A stretch of DNA of 64,000 bases, from positions 272,192 to 336,191 of the forward strand of contig NW_004450402.1 in the NCBI RefSeq assembly GCF_000321225.1, in the 5' to 3' direction. The stretch comes from Odobenus rosmarus divergens. Its lineage: Eukaryota > Chordata > Mammalia > Carnivora > Odobenidae. Below, one piece after another: positions 1 to 64,000 of this stretch (position 1 is the stretch's first letter; each line of letters starts with the position of its first letter). The notes below the pieces were generated by a model that worked only from the letters and a program-made list of their open reading frames with translations, had not been told where the DNA came from and did no database searches. Position numbers and translations under genes: made by a program.

Positions 1-390
1 AGGTGCCACTTAACTTCCATTCTTTCATTCACGCAGTAAATATTTATTAAATTCCGGCTTTGTGCCAGGCATTATGCCAGGTGCTAGGGAAAAATGCTTT
101 GTCCTTCTCAGGAACACGTAGCATGTTCTCTTTTTAATATTACTTTTCTGAATATTTATTTCTTTTCTAATTAGTTCACAGGTTCTCCGAGGACAGAGAC
201 TATGTTTTCTTATCATTTTAAACTCTCTCCCTTCCCCATGCAAAACTGTTCATAATTGGTTTTATATGGTAGAAATAGAGAATTTACTTTTTGAAATGCC
301 GTGATGTGGTGCTTTGTTAGAACTGCTTAGATGAGAGGTTAGGGGTTACACTTCATTAGTAGTGATTCTCAGTCTTTTCTTTTATTATAG
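1..390 (+). other. COL11A1: Intron, 3' part; old repeat trace
   Basis: Intron upstream of exon 1, 5' end outside the window. About 20-110 resembles the 3' end of an ancient L2 element in reverse orientation (ATTTATTAAAT, then a TGTGCCAGGCATTATGCCAGG-like core). The rest is AT-rich with nothing else recognised. The 3' splice site is TTTTATTATAG at 380-390. Confidence 0.6.
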
Positions 391-57598
<57,208 letters not shown>

Positions 57599-58149
57599 TA
57601 GCTCTTCTTTCATTACTCTCATGCTGTGATCCCACGGTGTGTAGGAGAGAAAATAAACACACGTCAATCAAATCAGTCAATGCCTGGTTTCTACTAATTG
57701 CATGCACTACTGAGTGCAGAAACAGAGGAGTTTAGACGATTGGAAATATTTACTCCACCGCTGCTGTCAGGAGGTAAAAGGAGCTAGCTTGCTTCTTAAA
57801 TAACCAAGGAAATAAATCATAATTTGTCTTATGGTGAGTACTTCATGAGACTTGAATTTTGTCAATGCTTTTACAAAACTCTCCTAAGCTGGAAAGGCGT
57901 TCATGTACGTGTTATCCAGACTGCTTTATTTAGTTAATGCAACCTTATGAAATAATTGGCAAATAAGCAAATATCAGATTTTTACTTCACCTTTTCCTTT
58001 TTTGAGATATGGATCAATCCCTCTGAAAGCAGTTGAATACGGCCTTCATTTGTGCCCACGAGTTTACCTTTGTTCTCACCTGTACTCTGAAAGATTACCA
58101 AAAACAGCCAAACTGCCAACTTTAGTGGCCTCATCTTATTCTCCCTCTT

Positions 58150-59130
58150 ATTTCACCAAGCCGAAAAGCTGAATGTGGCTTTAAATCCTCTCTCAACTTC
58201 CTTATACAAAATGTTGACGTCTTATTAGTTCCCCCCAAAATGTTTCTTTAATTTGTCCCCCTTTCTTGATCACCACGGCTCCCACCTTTGTTCAGACTCT
58301 CCTGTCTCTCCTTGCTCACTAGTGTCTTAACTCATGTCCCTGACTCCATTTACTTAGCCTCTTCAGTTTTGCCCACTGGTTTGAGAATTACAGGTGCATA
58401 TCCTTAACTATGCCCTCCCTCTGCTTTTCCGCAGCTCGTGGTCCTACTCTGCCTTCAGAAACACACTCCTTATAATGAACAATGAGTCATCTTCACAGCT
58501 TGGTCCCATTCACCATAGCCTGTTTTATTTTCCTTGTTGACTCCCTCTAGTTCTACCCAGTTTCATGCACTGAACTTCATGCTTCTCAAACTGCCATGGG
58601 ATGCCTGGGTGGCTCAGTCGGTTAAGCGGCTGCCTTCGGCTCAGGTCATGATCCCGGGGTCCTGGGATCGGGTCCCACATCGGGTTCCTTGCTCAGCGGG
58701 GAGCCTGCTTCTCCTTCTACCTGCCGCTCCCTGTGCTTGTGCTCTCACTCTCTCTCTAGCAAATAAATAAATAAATAAATAAATAAAATCTTTAAAAAAA
58801 AAAACTGCCACAATCTTCTATACTTTGCAGAGAGAATACTATTTACTTTTCCCTTTTTCCAGGAAACCCCATTTTCCCTTTCTCTACTTAACAAAAATTC
58901 TACTCACCCAGAAAGATGAGGCTGAAATGTTAAATCTCTATAAAGTCGTCTCTGGACAGTTTGCCTCCATTTCATTTATTGGTGAAATTTTTTCACCTTT
59001 AGTGCTCTTTGTTATGGTTTGCATTTTAGAAATTACATTGGAGTATAATCGGTTGTCTCTCTCAGTAGAGTGTGAGTTTTTGTGTTATTTTGGTACATTA
59101 AGGCACAGTGCTGACATACAGTAATCCTTC
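58150..59130 (+). mobile_element. Probable L2 element, forward, interrupted
   Basis: Diverged motifs including TTGTTGACTCCCTCTAGTTC and CATTAAGGCACAGTGCTGAC resemble an ancient L2 3' region, split by the SINE at 58597-58801. Ends and family are tentative. Confidence 0.4.
58597..58801 (+). mobile_element. Can-SINE, forward, well preserved
   Basis: GATGCCTGGGTGGCTCAGTC head, GGTCCTGGGATCGGGTCCC box-B region, CT-rich part and AAATAAATAAATAAATAAAT tail. AAACTGCCA is repeated at 58588-58596 and 58802-58810. The least diverged SINE of the window by eye. Confidence 0.94.
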
Positions 59131-60399
59131 CCAATCTACCTATTTGAATTATCAGAAAGCCTGATATTGGAGTTAAGTGTATATAGCATAACTAATACTG
59201 AGAACATGGCATTATAACCTTTGGCAGATTGATTAACATATTTAATCTGCAGATCACATAAATGTCATGTTATAATGATTAAGGTAGGTATGGACACATG
59301 GTAAAGATTTTTTAAAAGGAAAAATAAGCATTTCAGTAATATATTTGATCTTCTATATGCATAAAATTATATAGAACATTTAATAATATCCTTTTAAGTT
59401 AGTGCTGGTAGCGCTAGCAGAAACAACAGCTGAATACGATAAAAGTTTTTATTTGAGCATAGAATCTTCAAATTATTCAGCACAATGCAATTCATTTAAT
59501 CAGATCTTCAGGATCTGAAGTGATTTTATTTTAGGAATATGTATATATATTAAGATCAAATTATTGTATCTGTGAAACCTGAGTCATGACTACAAGGATT
59601 ACATTGAAGTTATTCTTTAGTGCCCAATCAAATAATGCTATCCCAGGTGTTTGGAATAGTTAATATCTGTGTATTTGTAGGGTGCATAGTACATACAAGA
59701 GATATACTTTAACAGAATGGTAATCAACAATTATCTGACCAAATGTAGAATTGCATTCTACATATGATATGAAAATCTAATATTTATTTAGTTGGCTTCA
59801 ACACCATTTATTTGGCAATTACTACTTACCTCCCCATGTACAATTAAGTTCCATGGAATATATCCCTTTAAGTGACTTTAAGATAAACCATTTCACGAAA
59901 AGAAACACACCAAACACTAAGCAGCACTATTAGAAAGTCAATGATTAAATGCCTAATGGCATACAAACCATAAATATGAATTCTGCAAGGGCGGGAGGAA
60001 AAGAAGAGAAAGCAGCAAAAAAGCTCTTGCAGGAGGTGGCTTCACGGAGGGCAGAAGATTTCAAGATCCTTTAAGAGCAAGAAAAAAAAAATAAGGTATT
60101 AGAGAATATCTGATTTTACCAAAGTGAAGTACATTGGGAAAAGGACTAAAATTTGATAAATTCTCGCTGGGATCCAGGCACTCTGCTATGTATTTACCTA
60201 ATTTAAAGCTAAGGCAGATATATGAATGGCATATGACTATTGAAGTTCTAAAATGGTAAGTTGAAGTAATTTGAAGATTTGAAGTTTTGGGAGCAAGTGG
60301 AGAAAAAAATGAAATACAGTCTTTTGGAGTAAAAACCAATTTTAGGGAAAATGTCATTATTAGTATGTAATGTATAACAGAAATGGGAGAGAGTCAATG

Positions 60400-60620
60400 A
60401 GCATAAAAGCTCAGTGATCAATGTCATGATATGAGTGAGCCAGTGCTAAGGCCAGTGGGAAGTCAAAGGACAGTGCAGATGTAACAAACAGGAGGAAGGG
60501 AGGATATAGGAGGATTTATTACTAAGATTGGATGTGGGCAGTGAGGAAAGATGAAAGCTGAGTGATGACCTCAAGCTTGTGTCCTTGTGAGAATGACAGT
60601 TTAGTGATGCCTTCCATGCC
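60400..60620 (-). mobile_element. Ancient interspersed repeat, L2-like
   Basis: TTGGATGTGGGCAGTGAGGA and CTGAGTGATGACCTCAAGC resemble a recurring old mammalian repeat. Family uncertain. Confidence 0.4.
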
Positions 60621-60990
60621 TGGAGCAATTTTACCTGGTCAGGATCAACAACAACAAAGACAGAACACTCTCACGTGGAAACCCAAAACCTCTCAGCAGT
60701 CACAAGAGATTTTAAAAGGCTTTTCTACTTTGCTAACAGAAATGCTCCACAGAGGCTTTTGAATTCCACAGAGGTTTGTGAGTTCATTTATTTTGAATTA
60801 GCACCCTTTCTTATAATAAATTCACATATCCAATTCTGTATGCATCAACCAATTGAAATTCTCCTCAAAGCTGATGCAAAAGAAACAACGAAAGACATCA
60901 TTCATATGTGTTAGTTCCTTGTGCTATTGCTTTGTTATAAATTATAGTAAAGAGGTATATGGTGATAACTTATACTTTGTATCAAGTTTT

Positions 60991-61166
60991 TTATCTTTTT
61001 ATTTTTTAGTGGGGGTAGAGGGTAAGGGAGAGAGAAAGAATCTTAAGCAGGCTCCACGTCCAGTGTGGAGCCCCCCACGGGGCTCAATCTCACAACCCTG
61101 AGATCATGACCTGAGCCAAAATCAAGAGTCAGATGCTTAACTGACTGAGCCACTCAGGCACCCCTG
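60991..61166 (-). mobile_element. Can-SINE, reverse
   Basis: Reverse copy ending CTGAGCCACTCAGGCACCCC; its tail side has decayed. Duplication GTATCAAGTTTT (60979-60990) against GTAACAAGTTTT (61167-61178). Confidence 0.9.
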
Positions 61167-61528
61167 GTAACAAGTTTTAAACAAACCTTGGTTTACTCCA
61201 TCTAAAACAATTATGTACATGTGAAATTTGATTGGAAAAAGTTTTATTCCAAATGAAAAGATTAAAAGAAAAACTGTTGATTTTCTAGATGTAAACCATA
61301 ACTTACTCAGAAAATTTGTTCCTGTTAATTTTTATCGTTTGAGCTTCAAGACTTTGTATGGTGTTACCTTGCAATTGATAATAAACACAAGGAGTGGTGA
61401 CTTCTTTGGCAAGAAAGATAAGCTCTATTTTGCAGTGTTGATCAAAGAGTGACATCAAAATATCAGAGGCATATATCTGGTCACTTGGTGAGAGACAATG
61501 AAATTCTAAGTCATAAGGGATAAAGGTA

Positions 61529-61554
61529 TTACGGGATATTTTTATATCCCGTAA
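61529..61554 (+). repeat. 11-bp inverted repeat with TTTT loop
   Basis: TTACGGGATAT, TTTT, ATATCCCGTAA: perfect arms. Followed by ordinary AT-rich intron, with no sign of a terminator or RNA gene. Confidence 0.93.
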
Positions 61555-61819
61555 AACTTCTTGATTCTATAGTAGATGGGTCTGAGTTTATATCCATCTA
61601 TATTAACTTTGCCTTTGAGATATTGACCAGGTCATGGTAAGTGCAGGAGTGAAATTCTTAAGATCAGAGAGGGATGAAGGTTTTGGCTATTCATATTAAA
61701 GCAAAAATATTTAAGTGATGGATTCTCTGCAGAAAGAATGTGAATAAAGAATGTGAAAGGTAAAGGAAATAGAAAAGGGAGATGAAGTAATGTTAGAAGT
61801 GTTTATTCTTTCAACTCTT

Positions 61820-61985
61820 AATGCTAGGAACTTCATAATCTTTATTTGATTTGATTCTTGGCTGCCTGACCCAGTAGATATTATCATTCCATTTTTAAAG
61901 GCAAAGGATCTGGGGCTTAGAGAAGGTAAACAACTGACCCGGGTTCATAGTTCTTTGGAGACAAAAGGTCTTGATAACACATTAC
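61820..61985 (+). mobile_element. MIR remnant
   Basis: TATTATCATTCCATTTTTAA, GGGGCTTAGAGAAGGTAAAC and CTGACCCGGGTTCATAG follow the MIR core in order. Confidence 0.65.
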
Positions 61986-62043
61986 ACAAACTCATTTCCA
62001 GATATGTATACCTCTCACTCTGCAAAATCTGCTTAATTAAGTG

Positions 62044-62117
62044 TTCTTCCTCTCCCTCTCTCTCCCTACTTCTCCCTCTCTCAATCTCTCTACTTCTTTA
62101 CCCCCCTCTCTCTCAGT
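62044..62117 (+). repeat. CT-rich low-complexity tract
   Basis: Imperfect (CTCT)n and CCCTCTCT units over about 74 bp, ending CTCTCTCTCAG. It resembles a pyrimidine tract with AG, but no open collagen exon follows. Confidence 0.85.
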
Positions 62118-64000
62118 CCTCTTAATCCTTCCCTGGTGCTGTGAACAATATTTTTTTCAAAAGGAAGAGAGTTATAGGAGTTAATATCACAACTAACTGG
62201 CTTTAGTATTCCTATATGTGGTTCTTATAACCATAGCTTAATTTAAATGAATGAAAGTTCAAACTGCTTAAACAAATGTACAGGTTGAATCCTTAATGAC
62301 TATAGATGTTTCTCAGGACAGTATTGACTCTTCAGCTTCTTAATCTCAGAATACAATTTTCAAAGAGCCTAGGTGTGCTGTGTGTTTCTGGATTACTAGA
62401 GAAATAAATTGCCTCATTGCACAGGATATTGATGAACTAAAACTAAAGGCCCTAAGTAGGGCTTTTATCAATTAACAGTTCTTGCTCACAGGGAGATTTT
62501 TAAAGTTTGTTCATGTCACAATTGTGTACCTTATACACTATTTTTTACATATTCTGATCTATACAAAGCAAAATATAATATTTCATAGTCATCCACCCAT
62601 CCTTGTGCCCATCTGTTTATTTATAAATATTTTTGACATCCATTCTCTTTATTCATAATCCATTTAGTCAGAAATGTACTTCGGGCTAGCTCTGTCACAT
62701 TGCTCTGACATCCTACAGAAGTGGGCTTACTGAAACTCTGCTAGGTCCAGCTGAGATGTCGTTGGCTTATGTTTGGAGGAACTATGATATGTGGTGTTAT
62801 ACCAACCAAAACGATCTATTTGAGGATATGGGAGATTGCTTGATCCACAGCCCTTGCTATGAATATCCTTAGAAGAAATCTCTTACTAATCATAGCTGTA
62901 GAAATCTTTGTAATTTCTTGAGCAGCTAGCTAGCTTTTTTTTTTTTTACTTTTAACTGTTATGAATTGTGAAACTAAATTCTCTTTCGACTTTGACTTAC
63001 AAAAATCATGGAGTTAAAATTGAGATCCAATAAAAAAACTGTTTTGCTTTATGACTTTTTGTAACTTTCTGAATTCAATTCTATCAAAAAATACATGTGA
63101 TATACTTTAATATTATCTCTTATATCTTATAATTATTTTTAAAAGTGCTGGACAGGACCCATTAAATTGATTTCACAACCCGTGAGTAGATCATGGCCTG
63201 AAGTTGGGAAAAACATTGGTCTATTGTATATATTTTTAGATTACTAATATTATTGCTTCTATCTTTTGCCAATAAAAAGTTACTTGCTTGTCTATTTTTC
63301 TTGTCTAATCCTTTTTTTCTTGTCTATTTTTTATTTATATTATCTTATATTTGTATGTCTTCCCTGTAAGCTGCTAAAACCTTTTCTTACAGAAAAACTG
63401 TAATTAAATAAATATCTGAATATACCAGTCTATTAAGCTCAAGTTAAATAGATTCATTAAACAGATATTTCCTTACAAGAACTTATGGTATACTGAAGAA
63501 GACAGATACGGAATAGATAAAATAACATAATAAATAATAAGTAATATATTAAAATACAGCACAAAGAACACAAGATGGGAACAATGATTTTTTTAATGTT
63601 CTAATTATAGCTATAAATAAAAATCAGTTTTATCAATGAAAGCAAGTATTCTAAAGGTTGTGCTACTTGAAGTGATTGTGTATTAAGAAACCGTTTTTTG
63701 TGTTCCCACTGAAGACAAACAATATGATCCCAACAGGGTGCTGTGACTTCGGGCTTTTAAAGTTTGGCAAAACCCAAGTGCTCACTGTATGCATGATGTA
63801 CACAAGAGCTGGTAATAGATGCCAATCAAGGCACAGGCATGTTTTCTGATCTCAGGGGATTTACTCACTAAGTGGATGTCTCGATGCACACACACAAAGC
63901 AGAAAGCAACAAAGGACTGAAAAGAAGGCAGTGAAGCATTTTTCTCACATGTTGAACATAAACTTGAGTAAACGTTTTGTATTTACGTAAACACTATATA

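Noticed and set aside
62044..62140. Pyrimidine tract with CAG that could introduce the next collagen exon
   Set aside because: The downstream sequence has no Gly-X-Y frame in any phase.
63725..63770. CCAACAG/GGTGCTGTGACTTCGGGC as a possible exon 33
   Set aside because: Only one glycine triplet, then a TAA stop within eight codons; no donor in register.

Overview
The window is the interior of one vertebrate gene on the + strand: COL11A1, the alpha-1 chain of fibrillar collagen XI. I find 32 consecutive coding exons (1,860 bp, 620 codons) between 391 and 57550. Every exon starts and ends on a codon boundary, every intron is GT-AG, and the joined product reads without a break. Both ends of the gene lie outside: the signal peptide, N-terminal globular and variable domains are upstream, and the rest of the helix with the C-propeptide is downstream. 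Exon numbers below count within this window only.

The host is a placental mammal of the order Carnivora. The window is full of tRNA-Lys-derived Can-SINEs (a GGGTGGCTCAGTCAGTTAAG-type head and CT-rich/AAATAA tail) and L1 copies with the carnivore-type two-module 3' end. The SINE heads resemble those common in bears, seals and mustelids. I saw no typical young dog or cat SINE subfamily, so an arctoid is my best guess, but that is inference.

Layout: 391-2371 holds three exons ending the minor triple helix. Exon 4 (3438-3521) is the non-helical N-telopeptide. Exon 5 (5635-5691) opens the major triple helix. Exons 6-32 carry unbroken Gly-X-Y triplets in exons of 54, 45, 108 and 90 bp. In total 176 triplets (528 residues) of the major helix are present, about half of the roughly 1014 residues usual for fibrillar collagens. 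Exons cluster at 12.3-16.8 kb and 38.0-38.6 kb with introns of 80-500 bp, separated by introns of 3-6 kb. After exon 32 at least 6.4 kb of intron runs to the end of the window.

The introns hold about a dozen Can-SINEs, most with visible target-site duplications, two L1 insertions with inverted 5' parts, old L1, L2, MIR, MaLR-LTR and hAT-type remnants, and microsatellites. I found no RNA gene, CRISPR array, second protein-coding gene or new multi-gene system. The points most worth checking are a 19-bp perfect hairpin beside the 3' splice site of exon 25, a 110-bp duplicated intron segment later split by a twin-primed L1, microsatellites acting as splice-site tracts, and the positions of cross-link and receptor-binding motifs in the helix.
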